64,000 bases of DNA, from positions 248,001-312,000 of the forward strand of contig JAEXAB010000004.1 of NCBI GenBank assembly GCA_023394875.1, in the 5' to 3' direction. A program made the translations under genes and the position numbers. Every line of letters starts with the position of its first letter. Position 1 is the stretch's first letter. Of the stretch, positions 51,275-60,328 are shown piece by piece. The stretch is from Bacillota bacterium (GTDB taxonomy: Bacteria; Bacillota; Clostridia; Christensenellales; DTU072). The notes beneath the pieces are model-generated. The model was not told the DNA's origin. It ran no database searches and saw nothing but the letters and a program-made list of their open reading frames with translations.

Positions 51275-52429
51275 TTAAAGATTCCTTAATATTTTATTGT
51301 AATTCTCAATTTTGTCGTATTTTGCCTTAGAAAGGGTCTCATTTAGGTCTTTTAACGCCGATTTTTGTTTGCCGCTAAGGTTCTTCGGCACTTCCACGAT
51401 TACTTTTATAAATAAGTCGCCGTACGCTTCCTTCCTTAAACTCTTTACCCCTTTACCCTTAACGCGGATAATAGTGCCGTTTTGCGTGCCTTCGGGTATT
51501 TCTACCGTAGTAACTCCGCTTAGCGTAGGTACGTCTATTTTATCACCTAAAGCAGCCTGCATCATAGTAATGGGCAGTTCGTAGTGTAAGTTAATGCCGT
51601 CTCTTATAAACAGCGGATGAGGCTCTATTTTGAAAATAAGTATCAAATTACCGTTGCTGCCGGCTTCGGACGGAGCGGCGTTGCCTTCTCCGCGCATAGT
51701 AAGCATCTGACCGTTGTCCACCCCTGCTGGTATGTTGATTTTTATGCTTCTTTGCTTCTTTATTCTGCCTTTGCCGTGGCAATCCATACATTTGTCGGAA
51801 ATAATTTTACCTTCGCCGCCGCATTCGTCGCAAGTCCTTTGCGTTTGCATCATGCCAAAAGGCGTGCGTTGCTGAACGTTAATAACGCCGCTGCCGCCAC
51901 ATTTCGGACAGGTCTTAATTGAGTTTGGATCCTTGGCTCCGGTACCTTTACAGGTTGGGCATCTCTCTATACGGCTGAAAGTAATTTCCTTGTCTTTTAC
52001 CCCAAAACAAGCCTCTTTGAAAGATAAATTGAGAGTAAATTCTAAGTCGTCGCCGTCTCTTGCCCGTCTGGAACTTGTTCTGCCACCGCCGGTAAAGCTT
52101 GAGAAAATGTTGTTGATTATATCGTCAAAACCGCCTGCGCCACCGCCGCCGAAGGGATTAAACCCGCCTTGACCAAAACCGCTCATAGTAGGTCCGTCTT
52201 CACTTCCGTACTGGTCGAAAGCCGCCCTTTTCTGAGGGTCGCTCAATACGTCGTAAGCATGCTGAATTTCTTTGAATTTTACTTCAGCTTCTTTCTTTTT
52301 GCTTTCTTCGGCCGTAGCAAATACGTCCGGATGGTATTTTTTCGCCATACGGCGATATGCAGACTTAATTTCGTCTGCACTCGCTGTCTTAGCTACTCCT
52401 AATACATCATAGTAGTTTTTTTCTGCCAT
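51275..52429 (-). CDS. dnaJ: Chaperone DnaJ
   Basis: 384 residues. The J domain has YRRMAKKYHPD (HPD motif), then a Gly/Phe region (GFGQGGFNPFGGG), four CxxCxGxG zinc repeats (CPTCKGTG, CPKCGGSG, CDECGGEG, CMDCHGKG) and the two C-terminal substrate-binding domains. This is a full type I DnaJ. It stimulates DnaK. It follows dnaK by 5 bases and is under CIRCE/HrcA control. Confidence 0.97.
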   Translation of the reverse strand: MAEKNYYDVLGVAKTASADEIKSAYRRMAKKYHPDVFATAEESKKKEAEVKFKEIQHAYDVLSDPQKRAAFDQYGSEDGPTMSGFGQGGFNPFGGGGAGGFDDIINNIFSSFTGGGRTSSRRARDGDDLEFTLNLSFKEACFGVKDKEITFSRIERCPTCKGTGAKDPNSIKTCPKCGGSGVINVQQRTPFGMMQTQRTCDECGGEGKIISDKCMDCHGKGRIKKQRSIKINIPAGVDNGQMLTMRGEGNAAPSEAGSNGNLILIFKIEPHPLFIRDGINLHYELPITMMQAALGDKIDVPTLSGVTTVEIPEGTQNGTIIRVKGKGVKSLRKEAYGDLFIKVIVEVPKNLSGKQKSALKDLNETLSKAKYDKIENYNKILRNL

Positions 52430-52434
52430 ATTTA

Positions 52435-54255
52435 TTATTTAATGTCGTCGGGATTAATATTTATCGTGCTGTCATCTTCAGCAGTATTCCCGTTTCCTCC
52501 GTTAGGATTTGCTTTTTGGGCGTCTTGATATAGTTTTGTGAAAATAACGTTGGTGTCTTTGCTAAGTTCCTCTGTCAGAGCCTTTACGTCTTCGGCACTT
52601 TCTGCCTTGCTCAACTTGTCTTTAGCCGTCTTAACTGCATCTTCAAGGGTTGCTTTGTCGGTTTCGCTTAGTTTATCTCCACTCTCGCGCAATGCCTTTT
52701 CAGCGGCAAATATCAACTGTTCGGCATTATTCTTCATTTCCACAAGCTCTTTGCGCTTTCTGTCCTCTTCGGCATATTGTTCGGCTTCTTTAACAGCCTT
52801 ATCGATGTCGTTGTCGGTAAGATTAGAAGATGCGGTTATGGTAATATTGTTAGTTTTACCGGTTCCCTTGTCTAGAGCGGTAACGCTTACGATACCGTTA
52901 GCGTCGATATCGAAAGTAACTTCTATCTGAGGTACTCCGCGCATAGCGGGCGGTATACCCGAAAGTTCGAAGCGTCCAAGTGTCTTATTGTCGGCTGCCA
53001 TAGCTCTTTCACCCTGCAAAACGTGAATGTCAACGCTGGGCTGATTGTCGGCTGCAGTACTAAAAATCTGCGACTTTTTGGTAGGTATAGTGGTGTTTCT
53101 GTCAATTAACTTAGTAAACACACCACCCATTGTTTCGATACCCAAAGAAAGGGGCGTAACGTCAAGAAGTAGTACGTCTTTTACGTCTCCGGCAAGCACG
53201 CCAGCTTGAATAGCCGCGCCCAAAGCCACGCATTCGTCGGGGTTAATTCCCTTATAGGGTTCTTTGCCTGTTAAATTCTTGACCGCTTCAAATACCGCAG
53301 GTATACGTGTAGAACCGCCTACCATAACTATTTTATCAATTTGCGATACCGAAAGGTTTGCATCCTTCAACGCCTGTTTAACCGGCGCAAGTGTCTTGTT
53401 AACAAGGAAGGAAGTCATATCGTCAAACTTAGCTTTGGTAAGATCCATATCGATATGCAAAGGACCGTTGCTTCCCACTGTGATAAACGGTAGGTTTATA
53501 TTGGCTTTCTGCATTCCGCTAAGCTCGATTTTTGCTCTCTCTGCTGCTTCTTTTACTCTCTGCATAGCCATTTTGTCTTTGCTTAGGTCGATACCCTCGT
53601 TCTTTTGGAACTCGCTTACTATCCATTTCATAACTTCGCTGTCAAAGTCGTCACCGCCAAGACGGGTATCGCCGTTGGTTGCTAAAACTTCAAAAACTCC
53701 GTCGCCAAGCTCAAGTATGGATACGTCAAACGTTCCGCCGCCTAGGTCGTAAATAAGTATTTTTTGAGACTTTGTATCCTTATCCAAGCCATAACTCAAT
53801 GCAGCTGCCGTAGGTTCGTTAATAATACGCAAAACTTCTAGTCCCGCTATTTTGCCCGCGTCTTTGGTTGCCTGTCTTTGGCTGTCACTAAAGTAAGCAG
53901 GTACGGTTATTACCGCCTGGGTTACTTTTTGACCAAGATAAGCCTCGGCGTCAGCTTTTAGTTTGGAAAGAATCATTGCCGAAATTTCGGGCGGCGTATA
54001 AGTCTTTCCGTCGATGTTTACTTTGTGGGAAGTACCCATTTCTCTTTTTATAGAAGAAATAGTCTTATCGGGATTAACGATAGCTTGTCTCTTTGCAACC
54101 TGACCGACAAGTCTTTGTCCGTCCTTTGTAAATCCTACCACCGAAGGGGTTGTTCTTGCGCCTTCGGCATTAGGTATAACTACTGCTTCTCCGCCTTCCA
54201 TAACTGCTACACAGGAATTAGTCGTTCCTAAATCAATACCAATAATTTTTGCCAT
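52435..54255 (-). CDS. dnaK: Chaperone DnaK (Hsp70)
   Basis: 606 residues, full length. ATPase motifs are IGIDLGTTNSCVAV, VPAYFSDSQRQATKDAG, IYDLGGGTFDVSIL and IVMVGGSTRIPAV. The substrate-binding half has VLLLDVTPLSLGIETMGGVFTKLI and the lid helices. The C-terminus is Gly/Asn-rich, then Asp-rich (DDSTININPDDIK). It is the central gene of the heat-shock operon between grpE and dnaJ. Confidence 0.98.
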   Translation of the reverse strand: MAKIIGIDLGTTNSCVAVMEGGEAVVIPNAEGARTTPSVVGFTKDGQRLVGQVAKRQAIVNPDKTISSIKREMGTSHKVNIDGKTYTPPEISAMILSKLKADAEAYLGQKVTQAVITVPAYFSDSQRQATKDAGKIAGLEVLRIINEPTAAALSYGLDKDTKSQKILIYDLGGGTFDVSILELGDGVFEVLATNGDTRLGGDDFDSEVMKWIVSEFQKNEGIDLSKDKMAMQRVKEAAERAKIELSGMQKANINLPFITVGSNGPLHIDMDLTKAKFDDMTSFLVNKTLAPVKQALKDANLSVSQIDKIVMVGGSTRIPAVFEAVKNLTGKEPYKGINPDECVALGAAIQAGVLAGDVKDVLLLDVTPLSLGIETMGGVFTKLIDRNTTIPTKKSQIFSTAADNQPSVDIHVLQGERAMAADNKTLGRFELSGIPPAMRGVPQIEVTFDIDANGIVSVTALDKGTGKTNNITITASSNLTDNDIDKAVKEAEQYAEEDRKRKELVEMKNNAEQLIFAAEKALRESGDKLSETDKATLEDAVKTAKDKLSKAESAEDVKALTEELSKDTNVIFTKLYQDAQKANPNGGNGNTAEDDSTININPDDIK

Positions 54256-54275
54256 AATTTATTATCTCCTTTATT

Positions 54276-54791
54276 TTATTGAGCTACCTTAACCATTGCA
54301 GGCCGTAGCACCTTATCTTTTCTTTTATAGCCCTTTTGAAAAACCTCCACAATCTTGTTTGTGTTGTTTTCCTCTGCCTCACACTGGGCAATAGCGTGAT
54401 GTACAATGGGGTTAAAATCCTCTCCAAGGGCGGGTATTTCTTCCACCCCGTATTTTTCCAATATGCTCTTTATTTGCTTATAAATAAGCTCCACTCCCGG
54501 CTTTGCGCTTTCTTCAAGCATATCTAAACCTCTTTCGAAATTGTCGATAACGGGCAGTAAATTAAGTATTATTTCGTTATTTCCGTCTATTCTCGCCACT
54601 TTTACGGCATCGTTGTTTCTCTTGCGGAAGTTTTCGAATTCGGCTTGAATTCTTTGAGCAAGCTCTTTGTATTCTTCGGATTTTTTTATTTCCTCTTTCT
54701 CGGCTTCCTCGCTGGGAATAACTATCGGCTCTTCAAACTCAACTTTTTCTTCTACAACTTTTTCTTTTTCTTTATTGCTTTTTGTCATCAT
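54276..54791 (-). CDS. grpE: Nucleotide exchange factor GrpE
   Basis: 171 residues. A charged N-terminal coiled coil leads into YKELAQRIQAEFENFRKRNNDAVKVARIDGN and the C-terminal beta domain with HHAIAQCEAEENNTNKIVEVFQKGYKRKDKVLRPAMVKV. It releases ADP from DnaK. There are two candidate ATGs, at 54791 and 54788; the GGAGGAG site is better spaced for the second. The start lies within the 3' end of hrcA. Confidence 0.95.
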   Translation of the reverse strand: MMTKSNKEKEKVVEEKVEFEEPIVIPSEEAEKEEIKKSEEYKELAQRIQAEFENFRKRNNDAVKVARIDGNNEIILNLLPVIDNFERGLDMLEESAKPGVELIYKQIKSILEKYGVEEIPALGEDFNPIVHHAIAQCEAEENNTNKIVEVFQKGYKRKDKVLRPAMVKVAQ

Positions 54792-55809
54792 CTCCTCCGT
54801 TGGATATTTCTTCCACTGCAGTTCCTATATATTTCAATACGCTTACAACTTTGTTATAATCCATTCTTTCTGGACCGATTACGCCCGCGTGACCTATTTC
54901 TTTACCTTTGAATTTGTATTTTGCGGTCACTATGGCGCATTTGTCTATTCCGCCCTTTTCGTCCTTGCCTATCTTTACGCAAAACTCGATATCCTGGTTG
55001 TCTTCCACTATTTCTTTTAGCTTTTCTTTGGTGTCAAGCACCGTCAAAAAGTCCTTTGCTGACTGTAAATCCTGGTCGGGCGACTGTAAAAATTTTGACT
55101 GCCCTTCCATATAAACCCCTTCGGAGTCCTCGGCATAGCTCTGCAAAATAGCAATGATACTGTCGTATATCTCCCGAAAATCTTTCAACTCACTGTCAAT
55201 AGTCTCTTCGTTCATCTTAAGCTGGCTTACCGTCTTTCCGCTGAATATTTTGTTTAATAAAGAGTTAGCGTCTTTTACGTAATATTCGTTAAGTTCCTTA
55301 CTTATTGACACAACCTTATCTCTTATTATTCCGCTGTCGGTTATTATTACAATCAAAATTGAGTGCTTATCAAGGTCGACAAGTTTAATTTCCTTTAGGA
55401 CTACTTTATTGACGTTTTTTAGCACTATTACCGAAGTATAATTAGTAACGTCGCTTATTACCTTTGCTGTTGCCTTAACTATATCTTCGATTTCATTAAA
55501 CCTGTCGTTAAAAGAATTTTCTATAATGCTTATTTCCTTCTTTGACAACGCTTTTTTCTGCAAAAAATTGTTAACGTAGAGAGTATAAGCCTTTTTGGAA
55601 GGAATTCTTCCCGAAGAAGTATGCGGTTGAATTAAATATCCCATTTCTTCCAATGCGGCTAGCTCGTTTCTGATAGTTGCAGAACTAATCTCGTCGAAAT
55701 GCTTCGACTTGATTTCTCCCGAAGAAATAGGCGACGCGTTTAATATATACTCGTCGACTACAGCCTTCAAAATTTTCTGCTTCCTCTCGGAGAGCTTCTC
55801 ATTGTTCAT
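54772..55809 (-). CDS. hrcA: Heat-inducible repressor HrcA
   Basis: 345 residues from the ATG with a GAGGTG site. The N-terminal winged helix has LSERKQKILKAVVDEYI, ISSATIRNELAALEEMGYLIQPHTSSGRIPSKKAYTLYV, which is highly characteristic. The GAF-like remainder ends with the IGPERMDYNKVVSVLKYIG motif. It represses grpE-dnaK-dnaJ by binding CIRCE, and a variant CIRCE lies directly upstream (55841-55867), so the gene is self-regulated. Confidence 0.97.
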   Translation of the reverse strand: MNNEKLSERKQKILKAVVDEYILNASPISSGEIKSKHFDEISSATIRNELAALEEMGYLIQPHTSSGRIPSKKAYTLYVNNFLQKKALSKKEISIIENSFNDRFNEIEDIVKATAKVISDVTNYTSVIVLKNVNKVVLKEIKLVDLDKHSILIVIITDSGIIRDKVVSISKELNEYYVKDANSLLNKIFSGKTVSQLKMNEETIDSELKDFREIYDSIIAILQSYAEDSEGVYMEGQSKFLQSPDQDLQSAKDFLTVLDTKEKLKEIVEDNQDIEFCVKIGKDEKGGIDKCAIVTAKYKFKGKEIGHAGVIGPERMDYNKVVSVLKYIGTAVEEISNGGDDDKKQ

Positions 55810-55840
55810 TAACACCTCTAGCAATATTATATTCAGATTG

Positions 55841-55867
55841 TTAGCAATCTATACTACTGACTGCTAA
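55841..55867. promoter_or_regulatory. Variant CIRCE operator
   Basis: On the minus strand TTAGCAGTC-N9-GATTGCTAA. The consensus is TTAGCACTC-N9-GAGTGCTAA, so each arm has one substitution and spacing is exact. It lies between the hrcA promoter and start codon, where CIRCE is expected. Confidence 0.92.
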
Positions 55868-55871
55868 AAAT

Positions 55872-55899
55872 AGTATATCACTATTCTACCCGGTGTCAA
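55872..55899 (-). promoter_or_regulatory. Predicted promoter of the hrcA operon
   Basis: TTGACA (55899-55894) and TATACT (55877-55872) on the minus strand, 16 bases apart, directly upstream of CIRCE. Confidence 0.75.
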
Positions 55900-55941
55900 G
55901 TCTTTTTATCCGTTTTTTTGAAAAAAATAATTAAAAAAAAT

Positions 55942-56616
55942 TTATTTAGAAGAAATATCGTTATAAAATAGCTCGGAAGCTTGTTTTTCGGCGGCTTTTT
56001 TGGTTGCGCCCTTACCTCTTGAGACTTCTTTGCCGTCAATTATCAGTGCGGCGGTAAAAATATTTACGTTGTCTTTTACTTCTCTGCCAACCACAGAAAA
56101 CTCTGCGCTTAAAGCATTTTTTGCGCAATATTCCAATACTTTCGACTTATAATCGATAACCACTACGTTGGCTATTGCGCTTAGATTTTTTATTATGAAA
56201 TTCTTTGAGGGCTCTAAGTCATAATTATTATCAATAACCATTGCCCCGATAATGGCTTCAAACAAGTCGCTTTTTACGTTTTTAGAGTCAAGTACGTGGG
56301 CGCCTTGACCTACACGCATATAATTTATAAAATTTAGTTTATCGATAACCTTACTTAACGTATCGGCGCTTACCATATTGGCTCTGATTTTGGTCAGTTC
56401 TCCCTCGGCTTTAGTAGGATAAGTAAGGTATAAATACATCGCCGCAATATAGCCTAATGCGGCGTCGCCGATAAACTCCAAACGTTCGTAATCGGTAAAA
56501 TGCTGATTTTCGTTGACAAAGGAAGAGTGCGTAAAGGCTCTTAGTAACAGCTCTTTATTCTTAAAGGTATATCCTATTGTCTGTTCTATAAGGCTTAGAA
56601 TTTTACTTTCCAACAA
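55942..56616 (-). CDS. rnc: Ribonuclease III
   Basis: 224 residues. The catalytic signature ERLEFIGDAALGYI and FEAIIGAMVIDN with acidic residues are present, followed by a C-terminal double-stranded-RNA-binding domain ending with GRGKGATKKAAEKQASELFY. It processes rRNA precursors. It begins with TTG codons; 56616 and 56613 both have an upstream GAGG. It overlaps the plsX gene by 14 bases. Confidence 0.95.
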   Translation of the reverse strand: MLESKILSLIEQTIGYTFKNKELLLRAFTHSSFVNENQHFTDYERLEFIGDAALGYIAAMYLYLTYPTKAEGELTKIRANMVSADTLSKVIDKLNFINYMRVGQGAHVLDSKNVKSDLFEAIIGAMVIDNNYDLEPSKNFIIKNLSAIANVVVIDYKSKVLEYCAKNALSAEFSVVGREVKDNVNIFTAALIIDGKEVSRGKGATKKAAEKQASELFYNDISSK

Positions 56617-57604
56617 AAACCTCGCTGATTTTTTCGATAACGCCCTTTTCTATCATATCTTTTGCCTGCAAAATGGAATTTTTGATGGCTTTGGCTTTGG
56701 AAGTGCCGTGAGACTTAATTACTATCTTTTCCAGCCCTAACAAAACCGCTCCGCCGTTGTCGGAATAATCCATTCTCTTTTTTACGTTTTTTAGTACGGG
56801 TTTTAAGAGTAAATAACCTAGTTTTGCCCTTAAACCACCCTTCATTATACCGTCTTTAATAATTGAAAACATACTAAGCGCCGTTCCTTCGCAGCCTTTA
56901 AGACAAATATTACCGCTGTAACCGTCGCTTACCATGACGTCAATATCTCCGCTAAGCAGTTCTCTCGCTTCCACGTTGCCTACAAAGTTTATTTTCGCCT
57001 CTTTCAAAAGAGGGAAAGCCTCTTTATTAAGAGCACTGCCCTTTGTATCCTCACTGCCGTTGCTAAGAAGTCCTACTCTGGGATTTTCTATACCCATAAC
57101 CGACTTCATAAAAGCCGAACCCATAACGGCAAACTGGACTAAGTTAATAGCTTTCGGCTCCACGTTGGCGCCGCAATCTATTAATAATACGTTCTTACCG
57201 GTAACGGTTGGCAAAACCGGACTTAGAGCCGGTCTGTTTACCCCTCTTATTCTTTTAAGTAACAAAACCGCGCCCGTTAAAACCGCGCCGGTGCTGCCAG
57301 CCGAAACAAAGCCTTTGGCGTCCTTATCGGAATTTAGATATTCTAAAGCTTTAACCAATGAGGATTCTTTCTTTTGCAAGATTGCCGATGAGGGTACGTC
57401 TTCGTTAGTAATAACGTCGGCGGCGTCAACAATTTCCACGCGGGTTTTATCATAGGTTTCTTTTTCTAACAAACTTGCTATTTCTTCTTTCTTGCCTACC
57501 AAAACCAAATCAAAACCGTTTTGGCTGTTTAAGGATTCCACCGCTCCTTTTACTATTTCTATCGGGGCGTAATCACCGCCGAAAACGTCAACAACTATCT
57601 TCAT
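56603..57604 (-). CDS. plsX: Phosphate acyltransferase PlsX
   Basis: 333 residues. Motifs are VVDVFGGDYAPIEIVKGAVESL, GFVSAGSTGAVLTGAVLLLKRI, LIDCGANVEPKAINLVQFAVMG, VMVSDGYSGNICLKGCEGTAL and NGGAVLLGLE. It makes acyl phosphate from acyl-ACP for phospholipid synthesis. It follows rpmF, a very conserved pairing, and overlaps rnc. Confidence 0.96.
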   Translation of the reverse strand: MKIVVDVFGGDYAPIEIVKGAVESLNSQNGFDLVLVGKKEEIASLLEKETYDKTRVEIVDAADVITNEDVPSSAILQKKESSLVKALEYLNSDKDAKGFVSAGSTGAVLTGAVLLLKRIRGVNRPALSPVLPTVTGKNVLLIDCGANVEPKAINLVQFAVMGSAFMKSVMGIENPRVGLLSNGSEDTKGSALNKEAFPLLKEAKINFVGNVEARELLSGDIDVMVSDGYSGNICLKGCEGTALSMFSIIKDGIMKGGLRAKLGYLLLKPVLKNVKKRMDYSDNGGAVLLGLEKIVIKSHGTSKAKAIKNSILQAKDMIEKGVIEKISEVFVGK

Positions 57605-57627
57605 AATCCCTCCGTTTTTTATACAAG

Positions 57628-57655
57628 AAATAGAGGAAAATATTTTCCTCTATTT
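57628..57655. other. Perfect palindrome in the rpmF-plsX gap
   Basis: AAATAGAGGAAAAT and its exact complement meet without a spacer. As RNA it would form a strong hairpin after rpmF; the following T-rich tract is only moderate, so it could be a partial terminator or a processing site that separates rpmF from plsX. Confidence 0.65.
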
Positions 57656-57685
57656 TGTCAGTTTACTTAAAAAAGTATATTTTAT

Positions 57686-57874
57686 TTATTTCTTTTCTTC
57701 CTTTTCTACTACAACGGGCTTTCCGTTATAATATCCGCAACTGGGACAAACCTTGTGGCTCTCTTTGTACTGATGACATTGAGGACATTCCTGAAGATTT
57801 TGTTCAGCTATCTTCCAGTTGGCAAAACGCGTATTTCCTCTTTGTTTTGATATTTTACGCTTTGGTACTGCCAT
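57686..57874 (-). CDS. rpmF: 50S ribosomal protein L32, zinc-binding form
   Basis: 62 residues beginning MAVPKRKISKQRGNTRFANWK. Two CxxC pairs (CPQCHQ and CPSCGY) make it the zinc-binding form. A GGAGG site and an ideal promoter precede it. It is followed by plsX and rnc, the usual fabric of this cluster. Confidence 0.97.
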   Translation of the reverse strand: MAVPKRKISKQRGNTRFANWKIAEQNLQECPQCHQYKESHKVCPSCGYYNGKPVVVEKEEKK

Positions 57875-57928
57875 AATCGCACCTCCTCCGTTAATTTTTA
57901 CTCAAATTATTGCTTTAATACCTGATAA

Positions 57929-57957
57929 ATTATATAGAAAAAAAGTCATTATGTCAA
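57929..57957 (-). promoter_or_regulatory. Predicted promoter of rpmF-plsX-rnc
   Basis: TTGACA (57957-57952) and TATAAT (57934-57929) on the minus strand, 17 bases apart, both at consensus, the best promoter in the window. Confidence 0.88.
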
Positions 57958-57976
57958 CTTTTTTCCATATATATTT

Positions 57977-59173
57977 TTATTTATTTCCAGAAAGTCTGAC
58001 TGCGTCTCTGGCAATAACTAATTCTTCGTTTGTAGGGATAATGTATACTTTTACTTTGGAAGTAGGCTTAGTTAGTTCGGCAAATTTTCCCTTAGGAGTT
58101 GCCATATTCAGCTCATAGTCAAAGTCAATTCCCAGACACTCTAATCCCTTCATAATAAGTTCGCGGGCAACCGCGCTGTTTTCTCCAATACCGCCTGAGA
58201 AGATTATACAATCAAGTCCGCCAAGGGCTACAAAGTAGCTGCCAATGTACTTTTTAATTCTGTAAGCGAACATTAGTTGTGTTAATATTGCTTTTTCGTC
58301 GCCCGATTCTGCCATAGCGCACAAATCGCGGAAATCCGAAGTACCTGTCATGCCGTAAAAGCCGCTTTTCTTGTTTAGTATGGAAATAACTTCGTTAGCC
58401 GAAATACCTTTACAATCTGCCATAAAGCCAACCACTGCGGGGTCAAGGTCTCCGCTTCTGGTACCCATTATCACGCCTTCTAGAGGGGTTAGTCCCATAG
58501 AAGTGTCTATACATTTGCCTCCCCTTACCGCCGAAAGAGAACTTCCGTTACCAAGGTGGCAAGTAATAATCTTACTGTCTTCTTTATTAACAAGCTTCAA
58601 GGCTTCTCCGCTTATATATTTGTGGGAAGTGCCGTGGAAACCGTACTTTCTTATCTTATACAGCTTATAGTCCTCATAAGGAATAGCGTACATATAAGCA
58701 TGTTTGGGCATTGTTTGGTGGAAGCCTGTGTCGAATACAGCAACCATAGGAGTGTCGGGCATAACCTCTTTGCAGGACTCTATGCAGGCGATATTTGCGG
58801 GCATATGCAGAGGTCCTAAAGCGGCGTTCTTTTTGCAGATTGCAATAACTTCATCATTTATTAGCACGCTGTCCTTAAAATCTTCGCCGGAGTGCAATAC
58901 TCTGTGACCAACGGCGGAAATTTCGTTTATGTCCGATATTGCGCCGTATTCGCTGTCGATTAAAGCCGTGATTACTATTTTCAACGCGTCGGTATGGTTA
59001 CTTAGATTCTTTTTTATAATCAGTTTTTCCTTGCCTACCGTCTGGTGAACAAGGTTAGAACCCTCAAAACCTATTCTTTCCACAAGACCTTTGCATAGCA
59101 TAGTCTCGTTTTTCATATCGATAACTTGATATTTCAGCGAACTGCTTCCTGCGTTTATTACTAAAACGTTCAT
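57977..59173 (-). CDS. ackA: Acetate kinase
   Basis: 398 residues from the ATG after a GGGGG site. Motifs are VLVINAGSSSLKYQVI, GHRVLHSG, FDTGFHQTMP, YGFHGTSHKYI, CHLGNGSSLSAV and GIGENSAVARELIM. It makes ATP and acetate from acetyl phosphate. It follows pta directly, forming the classical acetate pathway and implying substrate-level phosphorylation as an energy route. Confidence 0.97.
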   Translation of the reverse strand: MNVLVINAGSSSLKYQVIDMKNETMLCKGLVERIGFEGSNLVHQTVGKEKLIIKKNLSNHTDALKIVITALIDSEYGAISDINEISAVGHRVLHSGEDFKDSVLINDEVIAICKKNAALGPLHMPANIACIESCKEVMPDTPMVAVFDTGFHQTMPKHAYMYAIPYEDYKLYKIRKYGFHGTSHKYISGEALKLVNKEDSKIITCHLGNGSSLSAVRGGKCIDTSMGLTPLEGVIMGTRSGDLDPAVVGFMADCKGISANEVISILNKKSGFYGMTGTSDFRDLCAMAESGDEKAILTQLMFAYRIKKYIGSYFVALGGLDCIIFSGGIGENSAVARELIMKGLECLGIDFDYELNMATPKGKFAELTKPTSKVKVYIIPTNEELVIARDAVRLSGNK

Positions 59174-59188
59174 TTGTACCCCCAAAAA

Positions 59189-60193
59189 TTAATCACATTG
59201 TAAAACTGTCATTGCCACTACCGAAACAACGTCTTCTACCGAACAACCGCGGCTTAAATCGTTTACCGGCCTTGCTAAGCCCTGGCATACCGGACCTATT
59301 GCCTCTGCGCCCGTAAATCTCTGAACAAGTTTGTAACTTATGTTACCCGCCTGTAGGTCGGGGAAAATAAGTACGTTAGCTCTTCCGGCTACGCTGCTTC
59401 CAGGAGCCTTGAGGGTGCCAACGCTTGTAACAAGGGCGGCGTCTGCCTGCAATTCTCCGTCAGAAATAAGTTGCGGCGCTCTTTCTTTCAAAATTTTTGC
59501 CGCTAACGTTACTTTATCAACAAGCTCATGCTTTGCGCTTCCCTTAGTGCTAAAACTAAGAAGTGCTACTCTGGGCTCGGTTATTCCTGCAATTTTTACC
59601 GCCGTATCTGCGCTTGCAATAGCTATATCGGCTAGCTGGTCGGAGGTAGGATTGGGGTTAACGGCGCAGTCACCAAAGACCAAAACTCCGTTATCTCCGT
59701 ATTTACTGCTGGGAGAGTTTTCGGGCATACACATAACAAAACAGCTGGAAACGGAATTCACTCCCGGTTTTGTTTTTATAATTTGCAAAGCGGGGCGCAA
59801 AACGTCGCCGGTTGAATTAATAGAGCCTGCGACCATACCGTCGACATCTCCGTTTTTTATCATAAGAGTACCAAAATACAACGGATTATTATAAACTAAA
59901 TTTTTGGCTTGCTCTTCTGTCATGCCCTTTGATTTTCTAAGGTCATAAAGCAGCTTAGCGTATTCCGCCGTTTTTTCGCTGGTTGCCGGGTCAATTATGT
60001 CGATACCGTCAAGGCGGCCGCCTGCCTTTCTTTCTATTACCTCTTTTCTACCTATTAAGGTAATCTTGGCTATTCCCCAAATGGCTATATTTTTCGCCGC
60101 GTAAATAATCCTTTCTTCCTCACCCTCAGCCAAAACAATGCGCTTATTTAAGGCTGCGGCTTTGGCGTAAATGGTTTCCATTAATCTTGACAT
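59189..60193 (-). CDS. pta: Phosphate acetyltransferase
   Basis: 334 residues, the short single-domain Pta. Motifs are KRIVLAEGEEERIIYAA, NPLYFGTLMIKNGDVDGMVAGSINSTGDVLRPAL, VFGDCAVNPNPTSDQLADIAI, LSFSTKGSAKHE and the C-terminal FTGAEAIGPVCQGLARPVNDLSRGCS. It converts acetyl-CoA to acetyl phosphate for AckA, 15 bases downstream. It has a good ribosome site. Confidence 0.96.
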   Translation of the reverse strand: MSRLMETIYAKAAALNKRIVLAEGEEERIIYAAKNIAIWGIAKITLIGRKEVIERKAGGRLDGIDIIDPATSEKTAEYAKLLYDLRKSKGMTEEQAKNLVYNNPLYFGTLMIKNGDVDGMVAGSINSTGDVLRPALQIIKTKPGVNSVSSCFVMCMPENSPSSKYGDNGVLVFGDCAVNPNPTSDQLADIAIASADTAVKIAGITEPRVALLSFSTKGSAKHELVDKVTLAAKILKERAPQLISDGELQADAALVTSVGTLKAPGSSVAGRANVLIFPDLQAGNISYKLVQRFTGAEAIGPVCQGLARPVNDLSRGCSVEDVVSVVAMTVLQCD

Positions 60194-60206
60194 TTCTTCC
60201 TCTCCT

Positions 60207-60260
60207 ATTAATAATAAAAATACTTTATTTTATAATAAAAATAAGTTATAATAAAAATAC
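60207..60260. repeat. Three direct copies of an AT-rich motif in the pta leader
   Basis: Variants of TATAATAAAAATA occur near 60208-60222, 60230-60243 and 60246-60260, between the pta promoter and its start codon. The message would carry three TATTTTTATTATA copies. Could be binding sites or simple low-complexity drift. Confidence 0.6.
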
Positions 60261-60269
60261 CACTTATTG

Positions 60270-60298
60270 ATTATACTCTTATAATCCCAAAATATCAA
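60270..60298 (-). promoter_or_regulatory. Predicted promoter of pta-ackA
   Basis: TTGATA (60298-60293) and TATAAT (60275-60270) on the minus strand, 17 bases apart. The leader to pta is about 70 bases. Confidence 0.75.
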
Positions 60299-60328
60299 GG
60301 GTTATCTACAAAGGAACTCCAATAATTT

